Assembly: GCF_965638725.1 (NCBI RefSeq)
Contig: NC_134970.1
Location: forward strand, 2,361,001-2,425,000
Source of the DNA: Aptenodytes patagonicus
Lineage: Eukaryota; Chordata; Aves; Sphenisciformes; Spheniscidae
Direction: 5' to 3'
Length of the DNA stretch: 64,000 nucleotides
Part shown: positions 1-13,265 of the stretch, one piece after another
How the letters are laid out: every line of letters begins with the position of its first letter
Position numbering within the stretch: position 1 is the first letter of the stretch
Notes under the pieces: model-generated
The model's input: the letters and a program-made list of their open reading frames with translations, nothing else
Databases searched by the model: none
Told to the model about the DNA's origin: nothing
Position numbers and translations under genes: made by a program

Positions 1-3000
1 CGCTCACCCAGCGGGGCGGACTTCACCTTGCCCATTACTAAGGTCATGCGAATAGTTTAGGACACGAGAAGAGAAAGCAGGATATGCGGTAATTAACCTC
101 GTACCAAAGTTAAAATGGATGATTAGCATTGCTGCGGAGGTAGAGAGGCTTTGCCTTATTGAAAGCAATAAAACAATTATGAGAACAACCTTGCAGCACA
201 CAGAACACTTCCCAAACTCGGGGCACAAATTTGCCCCCAGACCCTTTGGTGCGCCTCCAGAGCCGAGGTCTCCCCAGGGCGGCTGCAGTTCCCCGCAGCG
301 CTTGGTCTGCCTGTCCTCACTGTCCTGCCACGGGTGTCAGCTTTAACCCCATGGCAGCACACGGGGTCCTGTGGTGACACCACTGCTGGGCTGGGCTTCA
401 CCAGTTGTCACCCAGGTGAAGACAACTGGGGTGACCAGGCTGTTGGAGACCCCTCTCCCCTCTTGCCACAGGATGAGGTTTGCCACAGGGCAAGGACAAG
501 GACCACCAGCTCAGCTCTGGTCCTCAGCTCACCCTTGCAAACCCTCCTCTGCCCCACAGAAGCGGCATCAGCTCTCCTTCTCCTTTGGGCCCTTGAATGC
601 AAATCTGCAGAGGCATCTCTGAGCGCCGAAGGAAGGAGCTGCACCCCAAACCACCAGCTTACCCTTCAGCATCGCTCGGCAGGGTCTCACCGGAGAGGGG
701 GTTTGTCAGGGGTTTCAGACTGAACGTTTCAGCCACATTTGCAGCATAGAGAAATGACACTGAGCAGTCTTAGGGGTTTCCCACCATCAGTTTTGTGTAT
801 CACATTTTATTGCTAATACAAGGGCAATCATATTGCTTTGCTACCGATGTGGTAACAAATGTCCTTAGATTAATTCTGCTGAAGCCTAATCAATATTGGG
901 AAGTTTATTGCACAGGTTTGGTACAAAACAACAACAATTACTGCAATATAAGTAATCGTATCATGATAAAGAAAGCAAAATGCTTAACAGAGATTTATCT
1001 TCATCCAGGGAGATTCTAAAACACTTCAATGATTGACTTACACAAAACACAATCTGTCTTCAAAGCATGCCTGCGCACAAGGAGGGGAAGGGCAGGACCT
1101 TTGGACCCCGCCAGCGCACCACCGGGTCAGAACAAAGTTGTTTCTATCAACTCTCCCCTGAGCATTCTGAACCACATGCCGCTTCTTACACGGTGGGTGT
1201 TATCCTGCAAACCCTGGAGATATGCAGAGTGCTGGGACCCGCCCAGGGCATTCTCAGGAGTGCCACAGGTAGATTTTTTTTCAATCAATCATTTCTATTT
1301 GAAGGAAAACCAGACGAAAGTCCCTCGTAATCTCAATTAAGATTATTTGGTTAGTGCAAAAGAGGAATTGTGTGTGTGTGCATGAACAAACTGCCCTTAG
1401 TTACATCCTCGGATCCTGTAAGGCAACGAGCGTGGCCATTATCACAGAACAAACCGTAGTTGCTCATGATGAACATGCCTCAAACACGCCCGGGTTTTGG
1501 TTGTACCTGTGCGGAGCTCTGGGTTTGGTGATGGATAGTGGTGCCTTTCCTGTGGCAATGCATCCCACCAGCTGGCGAATTTTAAGTATGCAATGGCTAA
1601 AATGCAGCAAGATTAAATTTAGAGAGAAATTAATCACCACAAAACGACAACTTACTGAGCAAGCTTAAAGATATTTTCAGGTAAAAACCCCGCGCCTTAG
1701 TGATACACCGACTTGATTTCTCAGCTACGATCTATTTAGCTGCTTGGCGACTCAGCTCGATCGGGCTGCGCTGCAATGATCTGATACAATCATGCTCATG
1801 GGAGAAAATGATAACTAAAACTGCCTTCCTGGTAATTACAGCAGGAATGCGTGCAAGTATTTATCACCACGGAGCTGGGCTGGTTTGTGCTTGGCGGGTA
1901 GCAGAAGCCGTGGGGCACCACCAGTCCCCGCAGCTTCCCAGTGCCAGTTCCTGTCTGCTTCCAGACCTCGCAGGGGGACCGTCACCCTGGAGGAGAAAAT
2001 TGCAGCGAGAGTCACAAGACGACTCTGTGGGATGAAGCCCCGCGAGCAGGGACTGGCAGTGCAAGAAAACAAACAGACAAACAAGCCAACCCTTACGCGG
2101 GAGCCTAAACATTCATTTTATAGAACCGTGGAGGGTTACTAGAGCTTTGCTGGTTAGGAAGGAGATGTCCTTGTGGAAGAGGCACCTGAGCATCCTCTGC
2201 AATGCAAAGCGGGTATTACAGGGAAGAGAAAGACCAGACTAAAAAAACGTGTTTGTGGGTTAAGCAGCACTTGCACCAGCATGGCATTATCACTTGCTTC
2301 GTTCTCATTGCAGGGATTGTTTTGTAACAGACTTCGAAGCAGAAACCGTCTTTTTGTTCTGTATTCATAAAGAGTATGGGATCAAAAGACAGGCGTGAGC
2401 TAGATGAAGCATTCGGGTTCATTCAAACCACAGAAGTTTGAGGAAACACGCAAAAAGTTCTTACTTTATGTGAAGTTCTGCCTGGAAGTGGTTCACAGCA
2501 AATAGCATTTTACAACTATTGTTTAGAAACAGTTGCTTTGTGTTAAAACTGTGCAAGTTGTCTGTAGAGTAGGGGAATTCCTCTCAAACTCTTGAAATTT
2601 CTGCTCCTGGCCTCTTCACCTTTTTTTTTTCCCCCTTCCATGATGTCACCCACATCATTAGGTGGTTAAAAATGACCATTTTGGGGTTCCATACTCAGTA
2701 CGTTGGTGGCATCTCTACTATTCCTGTAAGTATTTTGACCACCTCCAATTTGCTCAGCAATGCACATCTGGACTTAAGAAAGTTTTTAGTGCATCCATTT
2801 TTAAAATCTGGACATCAATATATTAAAAAAAGAATTAAACATCAAGAGTCAAGCAAAGACCAACTGAACTGCAGCTGCAAAAAAACACTTTATTAGACTA
2901 AATCCAAACTGGAGGCAGAGCAGGAGAAAATTTCCAGCAACAGAAGCATCACAATCTAAGGTAGGTGATCCTCAATTTGCCCTTAAAATACTATTGTTTG

Positions 3001-6000
3001 GATTACCATGCTATTGCACAGCAATTATATGAGCCACTTGAATGTACTTCACCATCATACATTTCATATGTATCACATCAGAAATTTAAAGTCATTATTT
3101 CTATAGCAATAAATGTATTATAACTCATTTATGCTGATTTTTTTTTTTAAAGCTAGTGTGATTTTTTTTCTTTTTAAAGCCCTAAACTAGATTGCTGACT
3201 TTTTTGCAAAGAACACACACAAAAATGATGTGGACAAGGTAAGTTCTTATGCAGATCCACACAGAGAGACTCTGCCCAGTTCTGTAGCAGCAGCTAGCTC
3301 ACTTTGGATGGTGGCAGGATAATGGTTTAACCAGACAGGTGCAGAAAACTGATCATATAAACATTTTCACAATACAAAACTGAAACAAAGACAGGGGAAA
3401 AAAACCCAACCATACATGGTTTACTTCTTAGTAAAGCCTGCATTTCTGGGATTTATAATTCTAGCTCTTTCTTTTAACTTTCTGTTTTTTTTTTTTTTTA
3501 ATGCTGATTTGCTGGTTAAAAACCCAAAACATCGCCTCGCCTAAAGCTTGAGATTAAATGAGATTAAAATTTAACTGGCGGCTCTGTCCTGCAGATAGGA
3601 AACCAAGTTCACTCTCCTACATCAGTGCTCACTCTGTACGGGAATTTTCACATAGACCCCCCAGAGAGCTCAGATACAGCAGCTCAATAACCCAACAACG
3701 CTGCAGGAGCAGACACGTAGTAAGAAAGACCTAGCTGAATGTGCTTTATTTTAGCTTCCATCTAATCCATAAATTGTTTGCAACATGGGTCAGCTACCTG
3801 CTCACAGAGCGTCCTGTGCATCAGCCACCATCTCGTACCTCTAAATCACGTCATTCAACGCCAGCGGATGCTGTGAATGACCCAGGAACGGCGGTTTTAG
3901 TGCTGCAGGCTGGATGAGTGTGGCTAGGGCTCAGCTGAAGTTACCCAAAATAGTTGGACTAGTTTTTCTCCTGGAAAAAGTGAGATCTCCTTATTAGCAG
4001 CTTGAAAGCCCTTCGTGGCGGTCTCGTGGCAGGCACAGTTCCTGCTCCCCCAGGCTCTTTGCTAACACGCTGCCTGTTGCTGCAGGGTGGGAAAAGGAGG
4101 AGTGAATAGGGGGGTTGTGGAGTAGTTGTAAGTGACCTTAAAAAACAGCAGCTGGGTGATTGTGTAAGCGTGGCACCCACCTCCTAAGGAGGCGAGGAGC
4201 TTGTAGACACTTCGGATCTCTATTGTTAATGGATTGATGCTGGGGAGAATTTAGCATGTTGATGCCAGCCCGGAATACATCTACTTAGGAAAAAAGCCTC
4301 ATTCAGATGCTAACCTGAACATCAGGATCACATCAGCTGGGCCAGCACATGATGAAATTTTGGCCTCCAGCTGGCAAACTGGCAACTGCTTCATTACTTT
4401 CAGCACGCCAGGACTTCTCCCCATGTCCCTAGCCCAAAAATGAGGAAAAGAGGGAGTGCACTGGCTCAACTGTAGTGGTGTACATCAGAAAAGATTAAAT
4501 GAGCATAGGGATAATATTTTTCCCTGATTTCTGGATGTAAAGAAGGACTTTCAGCTCTTCCAGGGCATTCTTGTTAGCTCCTCCTTGCTTCAAGTCCTCC
4601 AGATCGGTGGGCGTTATGGCACTGAATAAAAATCACCATTTTTCAAGTCACCTGTCTAGTCTCTGTCCAGCTGCAGTGAGGAAACTACTGAGGCTCTGTT
4701 GAAGCCACCGCCCAGCGTCAAGCTACACAGAGCTGGGGTGACTCGAACGTCTTTCTTGCTGTTTGCTGAGGACAAAGAAAGCTGTTTTGCGCAGGCAGAT
4801 GTGGTCAGCCAGCCGTGCACAGATACACACACATCTCCACAGCAGAGCTGCCTCCACTGCCTCGTACACGGGGGAAAAAATGGAGGGGAACCTACCCGAA
4901 GAGGATGCTGTGCCAGCTGCACCACCGCAGCGCTTCAGCCTCCGCTGAAAAGGGAAGAGAGCATTTCTGCAGTCCTGTCCCACGCTTCCTATCGCGGAGC
5001 AACAGTGAAGGGGAGAGCTGGATGGGAGCTGAGTTTGCAAGCCGGGAGCTTGCAGCTGAGGGAGATGCACATCATCCCCAACACAGGGCGTGCAAGGTGT
5101 GCAAGGCACAGCAAGCGACTGGTGCTTGGGCTGAGCCCATCTCCCACTCCTCTGCAGCATGAAGGGGTGGAGAGCGGGCAAGCAGTGGGCTCCCAAGGGC
5201 ATCCAGCCCAGGATGCTGCTGCCAGCAGTAGCTGGCAGGACTCAGCTTGGCACCATGGCGGGTGGGAATAAGGCTCACTATGGCATTGAGCTTCTATTGT
5301 TTCCTTGTTCATATTTCCCGAATGCTTTGAAGTGATTCCGATGCATTAGCAAGTATGAATTAAACCACGTGCTTTGCACCTACCAAGGTTTTAACTGCAG
5401 TGGGGGTTAGGCAAATCTCAAACAAATAATTATAGTAGAGACTCTTTAGGATAAAACACTGCAGTAATCAACAGTCAATTTTTAACTCAAACAAGGAAGT
5501 AATTCCTATCTGAAATAGAGACACCCAAACACTGTTTCTGTTCAGATCTGAGAATGGTTAACAACAATACAAAGATAAATTGCAGGGAAGAAAAATAAAA
5601 AAGGAAGAAAGGTATTTGGGGCGCGGCAGGAGATGTTTAAGGATGTTGGCATTCCTGAGACCTGCAGCATTTCCTATTGTTTCTTGAGCTGAAAAAAAAA
5701 AGAAGAAAAGAAATTGCTTGATGCCACAGGTCCGTCTGCAGACGGCTGGCCAGGTGGCGGGGCAGGACCGAGCAAAGTGCCACGTCTCATGGCTGCTGCT
5801 GGCTGCCCGGTGCTGGGTTTGGCAACCACCGAAGCAATCCTTGATTGCCTCTGTGCCTGCACGCACTCGTGAAAGTTGCAGCACAGCCCAGCAGGCCGCA
5901 GCAGCGCCGGCGGGGGCTGCTGCTTGGTGGCTGCGGTGCTGTGGCTCAGCTGCAGCACCGCAACAGGTCCCTCGCCAGCCCGACGGACCCCCGGCTTTCA

Positions 6001-6337
6001 GCCGCCAGTGACCTGGCAGGTCATTACCAGCAATGCCTTTAGTACCCACGCAACAGAGGATTTAATGCAGGAGTGTGAGAGCTGCAGAGCACTATTAGCA
6101 CTTTTTTTTCTTTTTAAAATTCACTTATCTTTGGGCTAGGCCGTGTCACGGGCTGGGAGCCACCAGGGACGCAGGCGCTCTGCTCCGAACGGCCATCAGA
6201 GCAATCCAGGTGGTTTACCTTGGCAGATCCCCACCCACAATCTCTCTCTTCTGTTTGATAACACAGACATCAGCAAAATCCTGTATCCAAAGCGAGATTT
6301 TTGAAGTTTGCCGAGCAAACATTTGTGAAGGCTGGAC
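1..6337. other. Intergenic region left of the receptor gene, no supported gene
   Basis: Several open frames of 60-190 codons occur (for example 4699-5271), but none shows a recognisable domain, signal peptide or splice-linked continuation. The region 5700-6000 is GC-rich and contains a short inverted repeat. In the mammalian order C1orf116 would lie further left; I see no trace of it here. The 5' UTR and promoter of the receptor gene must lie just upstream of 6338, but I see no clear TATA box. Confidence 0.6.
5932..5962. repeat. Perfect 10-bp inverted repeat, 11-base loop
   Basis: The arm tgcggtgctg (5932-5941) is the exact reverse complement of cagcaccgca (5953-5962). It lies in a GC-rich stretch about 400 bases before the start codon of the FCAMR-like gene. 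It could form a stem-loop in RNA; it may also be chance in a CTG/CAG-rich patch. Confidence 0.6.
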
Positions 6338-9300
6338 ATGGTGGTTCTCTTTCTCTTAGCAGCTTTGCTGCAAGGTGAGTCGCCAAGAAACCAGCTCTCC
6401 AGCCACTTACACTGACGAGAACAGGCAAAGCTGGAACCGGGGACACAGGTACATCCCCGGCTAAATCCTCACTAGTAGACACCTCCGCCTGCAAAATGGA
6501 AACTGGTCAAACCTCCCTGCCCACTATGCAGAGAGCTAGCAAAGGCATGGCAAGAGCTGGGAAGGAGAACCCCAGCTCTCCATTGCTCGGCACTGCAGCC
6601 AGCCACTTGTGCCTGTGCAATGCCACTGCAAGGAGAGGAAAGTTGCCAGATCAGGCAGAGTTTGCAAATGCCAAAGGTTATTAGATGTTTGCTGTTAACT
6701 GCTGCCCTTGACATTTAACTCCAGGCAGGACTGTCAGGGCTGATGGGGGTTTGGGGAATCCTGTAAGGGGCATCAAGGGTTTCCCCATTTGTGCTGTGGC
6801 AAAGGGGCAGTGGCTCTGCGCCGTCAGTTATCCCCAAGCGGATAATGTGGCACTTAAGGAAGGTAAAACACCACATCCAAAATAAACTCTGAACTTTCTG
6901 AGACAGATGTCCTACTTGGTGCCCTTGATTCGAAGGAGCTATGCCGGTTTTTGCCAGGCAAGAATCTGGCTGTCTCTAACCAACTACTTCTGTTTCTTTC
7001 TTTCCCACAAAGAGCCAGTCTCAGGTACCTTGTACGGAGCCAGATTTCTGACAGGTGAGGTTGGAGGATCGGTCACCCATCAGTGCTTCTACTCCATCAC
7101 GCCAGCCAACAAACACGACCGAAAATACTGGTGCAAAATAGCAGGAAGCGGCGTTTGCTACACCATCATTTCTACAACCGGCTACACCTCAAAAGACCAC
7201 GCAGGGCGAGTGTCCCTTGAGGACATCCCCCAGAATGGCACCTTCATGGTGACAATGACAGAGCTGAAGAAGAGTGACACGGGGACCTACCGATGTGGCA
7301 TCGGCACCACCAACAGATACCTGTATGTCAGCCTGAACCTGACGGTTTTGGCAGGTAGGATGCTGGCAGGGGAGAGGGGAGGCTCCGCTCCGCCGGCAGC
7401 CCGGCTTGCAGGGAGCGGTTTGGGGCCAGATGCTGGAGCATCCGCACAGCAGGCGTATCAACTTTTTCTACCCCGTGCTATTAACCAGATATTGACAATG
7501 ATGGGGTATAAACATACCCAGATTTGGCCAAATCAGCTGTTCATAAATGTAAAAGGAAACTCTCTCCTGCCTGGCTGGGGACTGCATGCCAGACAGTGCC
7601 TGCCATGCTCTCTCCCTACAGATGCCGGTGGGTTGAGACCGACCGAACTCATCCAGGGGGAGCTCCGTGGCTCTGTCACGGTCCTGTGCCCACCCGGGGA
7701 CACCCAAGGTGGTGAGAAGAGGTTCTGGTGCAAACTGGGGAGGACGAGCTGCGCTCTCATCGCCGACACCAATGGCTACGTGGGAAAGAGTTACCAAGGA
7801 CGAATCTTTATCACCCCTCAGGAGAGCTCTGGAGCTTTCAAAATCTTGATAAATGACTTAAAAAAGGAAGACTCGGGGCTGTACAGGTGTGGGACGGGAA
7901 GCCTTAGCAGTCAGAACAGCCCACGGGTGGTGGCTCTGCAGGTGACCGCAGGTAGGACGGGGCGCTGGGGGCTGCACGTGCTGCATGGGGTTCTTGCAGC
8001 CCTGGATGAGTAGCATGAAAGGCTAACACAGTCCTCTCCAACCTGCAGCCTCCACCCTTCCCAAGAGACCAAAATTTCTGAGCGGCACAGTCGGAGGCTC
8101 GCTGTCCTTGAAGTGCCACTATGATCCCAAGGGGAACTATGAGAAGAAGTATTTGTGCAGGTGGAAGGAAGCTAGCTGCTCACTGCTCGTGGACGCGGAC
8201 GGGTTCGTGCACGAGTCCTACAAAGGGCGAATACAAATAGCCAGCAGCGACCAGGAAAATGGGACTTACACGGTGGTGATGAGCCACCTGAGAGAGGAGG
8301 ATGCAGGATGGTACTGGTGCGGGGCTAAAAATGGGCACACAGAGCACACGTCCTCTGTGAAGCTGCGCATCCAGAAGGGTAGGTGGTGGGATGACTTGGA
8401 ACACAATAAATCCCTTTTCTTTTTTTAAATCACTCTTTCCCCTGCCCCTTCACAGGCATCAGGGGAATACACTCTCCTTTGTACTATGCATAAATATAAC
8501 AACATTATGAGAAACATCAGCTGTATGTTTTGCCTTACAGTTGTTGGCAAGTAACTGAGGTGAAGGTAAAGGTTTTCAGAGGCAGGGATGTAAGCTGAGC
8601 TTTCAGAGGAAATTTAGTTTGTTTGAATTATATTATTGATTATTTATGATGCAAACCCCTAGCATATGACATCCTGATCCTAGCAAGTGCAGCGCAGAGA
8701 CATGTGCTTTGCTCTGAAGATAAGCTGAAGGTTATCTTGCAGTTTTAGAAACTGCAGCATGTAAATACACAGATCCATGTAGCTGCTCAGCTGGCAAAGA
8801 CAGAAATAGTGGGGTTAAAGTATGAGTCTTTGCCAAGTATTAATGGGTTTTCATTAGTACTCCCAATCTGCTTTCTGTAAGACTTAAAGGAAAATAGAAA
8901 TGCTTGTGCTTGGTCATATCGTGCTGCATATTTTTTATACCGAGATGCAAGGTGAAATGCGTAAATCTTTGGTAAATTAACATGTTGTCTCTGCAAAAAG
9001 ATGGATATTCTTCAAAATAACTTTCTCAGTAGAAAACTGCTCTTCACAAGACCCAGAAACATCCACTCTTGTGAAACCCACTTTATCATCAAGTCCAGCC
9101 ACCTACAGCACGCCCACGCAGAGGAGCATCACGGGTCTGATGTACGTGATGGGCACCGTCACCGAGAGCACCAGCACCCTGCTGCCCACTGCCCCCTCCA
9201 GCACCTTTGTAACCTCCGCAAGCGAAATCTATCGCAAGAGGTAAGTTCATGGCCACATTTCTTGTTGGCACCAAGTTGGTGGTTTACAACCTGTCTGCCC

Positions 9301-12300
9301 GATTTCCTGGGGCCCTACATACATTGTGCACGGGTTGCAAGTTGAAAACACCAATAGGAGACATTAGTAATTAGAAAAGCAGAAGGCAAGGTTATCTCAT
9401 GTCCATCTGTGGCATGTATCTTTGAACTTGTCTCTAAATCTTCTGGTACTGGTCGCTCCTGTAGATCAGATGCCAGAGTCAATAGATGTGCTGCTGTCTG
9501 TTTTCCTTTGCTTAGTGGGGATACAGGACATTAGGAAACATTAGGCTTGAGCAATCATGCGGGTGAGTAAGTAGCTGCTGCATACTTCACTGCACACGTT
9601 ATCCAAGCCCTTACAAGCAGCCAGCAACCAGGGTAGCATTTGGGTGCTCTGTGTTGCATAAGGAGCTATCTTTGGACAAGGTTAATCAAAAGGCTGTGAG
9701 ATACTTTGGCCAGTAATTATTCCATGGCACTTCTCTACAGCAAGCCCTGCAGCTCACCCCGGTGCAAGTGGTTTCCCCAGTGAATTTACCTTCTGTGCTT
9801 CCTGTTACACAGGATGGCTGCGAGCAGCTCTTACACCTTTCACTCCAGCTATGGCCACCATCCAGCGCCGGGTGAAGTGATTTGCATAGCTGGTGCAGAT
9901 GCATCAGATATTGCAGTATCAGTCATAACTGAGGATAAACCACAAAGTCCACAAATCCAGTTCAATATTCTGAGCTGTCCCTCCATGCACCTTGGAGCTC
10001 GCATCTGCCCCAGTGACCCTCAGTAGGAGAAGCACCATCCTCTCCATCCCCAGCCTCCCTCAAGCCGTATCTCCTTGCCATCCAGCCAGAAAGACGAGGG
10101 GAGAGCCTGTTACCAAACACAAAATATGCTCTTGTATAAAGGGTCAGATTTTGCACCGTTCCTGGCAAAGCTCTGTCTGCCTGGGGAGCTCTGATAGCAT
10201 TTATATCTTTTTTGCAAGGAGATGGCACGTAGACACCCTCCAACAGCATGAGGGTCTACAACAACTCACAAAGAAAGAGTCTGAACCTCGCTTGTGAATT
10301 TGTGCGATGAAAATAGCTTGTTTTCCTTTTGGAGGGACTGATTCAGCTGGCAGCATAAACCCCACAGGGTAGAGCAGAGGCAAGCTGTAGAAATTACTCC
10401 TCATAAACCAAGCTCCAGATCAAATGATTTAATCTCTACTTGACTTTGTTGACTGTTCTCTGATTCAGCCAGAGTTTATAACTCCTTTATACTCTGGTGT
10501 AAAACCAGCAACCTGCATTAAGGTACTTCAGCCACACCATAGATGAATCAAAATCCAATTTAATTCTGATGGTTTGTCTTTCCAGCTCATCACGTGAATC
10601 ACATCTGCTCCCAGTTGTGTTACCAGCTCTCATTTTACTGATTTTCATCACTACTCTTGCCCTGATCAAAATAAAGCTTCGAAAGGAGACAGGTAAGTTG
10701 GCCAGGCAACACCTTTCGGGTTGAGGTTGTTGTTTTGCAATGGCTTTGCTTGCGATTTCCAAGAGCTGGAATCTGACCCACTGAAGATTTCCATCTCTGG
10801 AGACACGCGTCCATTTTGCAGCCAGTGCAGCCTGAAAGTCCAACTGTACTTGCAAGCAATGTCCTAGAGAAGTTGAAACAAAAAGCAAATGAAGGAAACG
10901 GAAATTCTGAAGTCCTGCTGAAAGCCAGGTTGAGCTTTTGTGTATAGAAGATTTACAGCTCCATGAGTGCTCGGAAGTCCTGAAGTATAAAGGGCAGGGA
11001 CCTGCGCGGTGCGAGCGGCTACATGCCGGGCGGCTTCTCGCGGCCGAATCCAGCCTGCTCGGTGCAAAGCTGACAAAGACTTGCCCCAAAAATCCTTGCT
11101 AATGACGTGATTTTCAAAAATATGTCCATATATCTTATTCTATAACATACTGTGTCCCTAGAGATAAATTTAGGGACAAAAACCTTCAGTGAGGACAGCG
11201 GTGAGTGGAAATACATTTTTCACAAGAGTGAAACTGGGAAACAATGGGCCTAATCCGGTGTCTGTTATGACATGCTTGTATATTCAAATAGGCATTAGAG
11301 GAGGTGTTCCTTCTGTGACATGCATATTTTTTGTTTTTAAGGAGAAGAAAGCAGCGCCATAGGAAACCTGGAAGCGGCGCCGATTCAGTCTGATCCGAGC
11401 CCTGTAAAAGAGCAAACGATGGAGGAAACCCTGAGTCCAGAAAAAGTGCATGAATGCAGGACAGACTCTGGCAAACATAGGTGGGTGTTTCTGGAACTGG
11501 TGCTGCAAGTGTCGTCTCCCTTGGTAGAAGAGAATAAACCCAAATTTTAAGCAAAGGGTTTGCGGCTTAGTATGTAAAAATACTTCCACAGGCTAGACAC
11601 CAGGCTTGCAGCCCAGGTATTACGATCCTGCAGTCCAGGATTTATGTTCTGATGCCAAACTATTGCCTTTGTTCCTTACCAAGAGATGTTGAGCCATAGA
11701 TTTCAAAAGACTTGGATTAAATCCCATATGAGGTTTATAAATTTATTATAGCATTGATTATAATTTTTGCTTACGCATAGTAAACATGTTATCGCTCTTC
11801 CTGCTTGCTTGTTTCAATAAAGACTGATTGCTTATGACCTCTTGCAATATTACACAGAAGCAATTCTTGTTCACTGTGTTGCAATCATATCATTCTTTTT
11901 TGTCCTACTTGTGCAGGATAATCTATGCTATCCTTGGAAGATTCAGGATGACCAACTTATGTGTAAGAGTCTATGTCTTCTGGCAAAATATAAAAATAGC
12001 GGGCCTGTCTTGGAGTATTAGTACTTAAGAGAGAAGCTCTTGTAGAAAACATCTGAGCAAATATTTTAAAGTATATCCAATTTGTGGAAACTCCCATTAG
12101 TGAAATGTACTCTTCTTCATTAAAGAAAAAAAAAAGGGTCAAACTTGGAGTAGTGGTTCGAAAAATTTGGTGATGGCATTTCATATTCTCATTACAATGC
12201 ACTTAGATCCAAACTCTCTGATTGTATAAGCAGGTGATAACATTTTAAAGTCAGATAGTTGCAGAGGCAAATAAGCAATTGTGACAATTTGCACCCTCTG

Positions 12301-12971
12301 GAATGAACCACCACCCCTGTGCACACTACTGCACGTACGCTTGTATTTCTTCTCCTATTTGAAACATCCACTGGCTTGATCAGAAGCAGAAAGCAGATCT
12401 ACAGACATCACATTTTCAAAGCTATGTAGAGAATATAACATAGACATATAAAGAAGTCTTCAGAGTGGCTTTAAAACCAAGGTCATTAAGGTTGAAATCT
12501 AGACTATTTTGTGGAGAGTGGTACAACTTGCTAAAACTATACAAGTTTTCTTGCTGTGTGAGATTTTACTTTACAAAAAAAAAAAAAAAGGAAGCTGTAT
12601 GAACGATTTTTGCAGGCCTAAATGTAAAGAATGGAAAGAAAAATTACACCACACACACCCCCAAACCTTGAAAATAAACAACCAACATTCTGTTAAAAAC
12701 TTCCAAAAATGAGAACGCAAACCAGAAGTTGCTAATAGTGCCTTTTGTTTCTAGATATCTGTTTTGGGGTAAAGCCCAGGATAACTCTCCTCTTAAGCTG
12801 AGCAGGAGGTTGACTCCAGCAGTCCCCTCCGACCCAGGTTTTTCTAGCTTTTTGTTCTCAGGACTCCCTGAAATATCAGACCCATTTAAAATATCAAGTT
12901 TAGCATAAAAACAGAAGCACCCACGAAATCACTTGTAAAAATATTGTAGAGAGGCAATGCCAGATCTCAGC

Positions 12972-13002
<31 letters not shown>

Positions 13003-13096
13003 TTACAGCAACCCTAAGGGGAAAAAAATGCTTTTCAAGGTGACTGACGAAGACTTGAGGCAGAACCGCCTTCCGTCAAACCCCCCGTGTACATGA
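6338..13096 (+). CDS. FCAMR: FCAMR-position pIgR-like receptor with three V-type Ig domains
   Basis: Coding exons: 6338-6374, 7013-7354, 7622-7951, 8049-8378, 9030-9240, 10586-10692, 11342-11480, 13009-13096. All have GT-AG borders and compatible phases, giving 527 aa. Exon 1 encodes a signal peptide (MVVLFLLAALL). Three single-exon Ig V domains follow (about residues 13-126, 127-236, 237-346), each with the pIgR-family disulfide pattern and an extra C-C' cysteine pair (for example HDRKYWC then GVC in D1). Then come a Ser/Thr/Pro-rich stalk (347-416), a membrane helix (about 424-444) and an 83-residue tail with no tyrosine. D1 keeps the KHDRKYWC loop used by pIgR and FCAMR for IgM/IgA binding, and ends CGIG...LNLTV as FCAMR D1 does. 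D2 resembles mammalian pIgR D3, and D3 resembles pIgR D4. The position next to PIGR, same strand, is that of mammalian FCAMR. A PIGR paralogue private to birds or sauropsids is the alternative; the symbol is an inference from D1 and synteny. Confidence 0.85.
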
Positions 13097-13259
13097 GCTC
13101 AGAAGTTTCCCCATGGAAAGTTGCGGCACGGCTCTAAACTGCAAAGCACCCGGCACCGCTTGTTGCTTGCTGCCCCGCTCAGAAACGGAGCGTCCCGTGT
13201 CGAGAGCCAAATCCCTGCAGGCTGCCCAAATGTCACTTGCTACGTGGTTTGTAGAAGAG

Positions 13260-13265
13260 AATAAA
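13260..13265 (+). terminator. Poly(A) signal of the FCAMR-like gene
   Basis: A canonical AATAAA lies 164 bases after the stop codon and is followed within about 30 bases by a GT-rich stretch. This implies a short 3' UTR ending near 13285. Confidence 0.65.

Noticed and set aside
4699-5271. 190-codon plus-strand open frame, with an overlapping antisense frame
   Set aside because: Cys/Ser/Pro-rich composition without family resemblance; both strands open, typical of GC-rich non-coding DNA.
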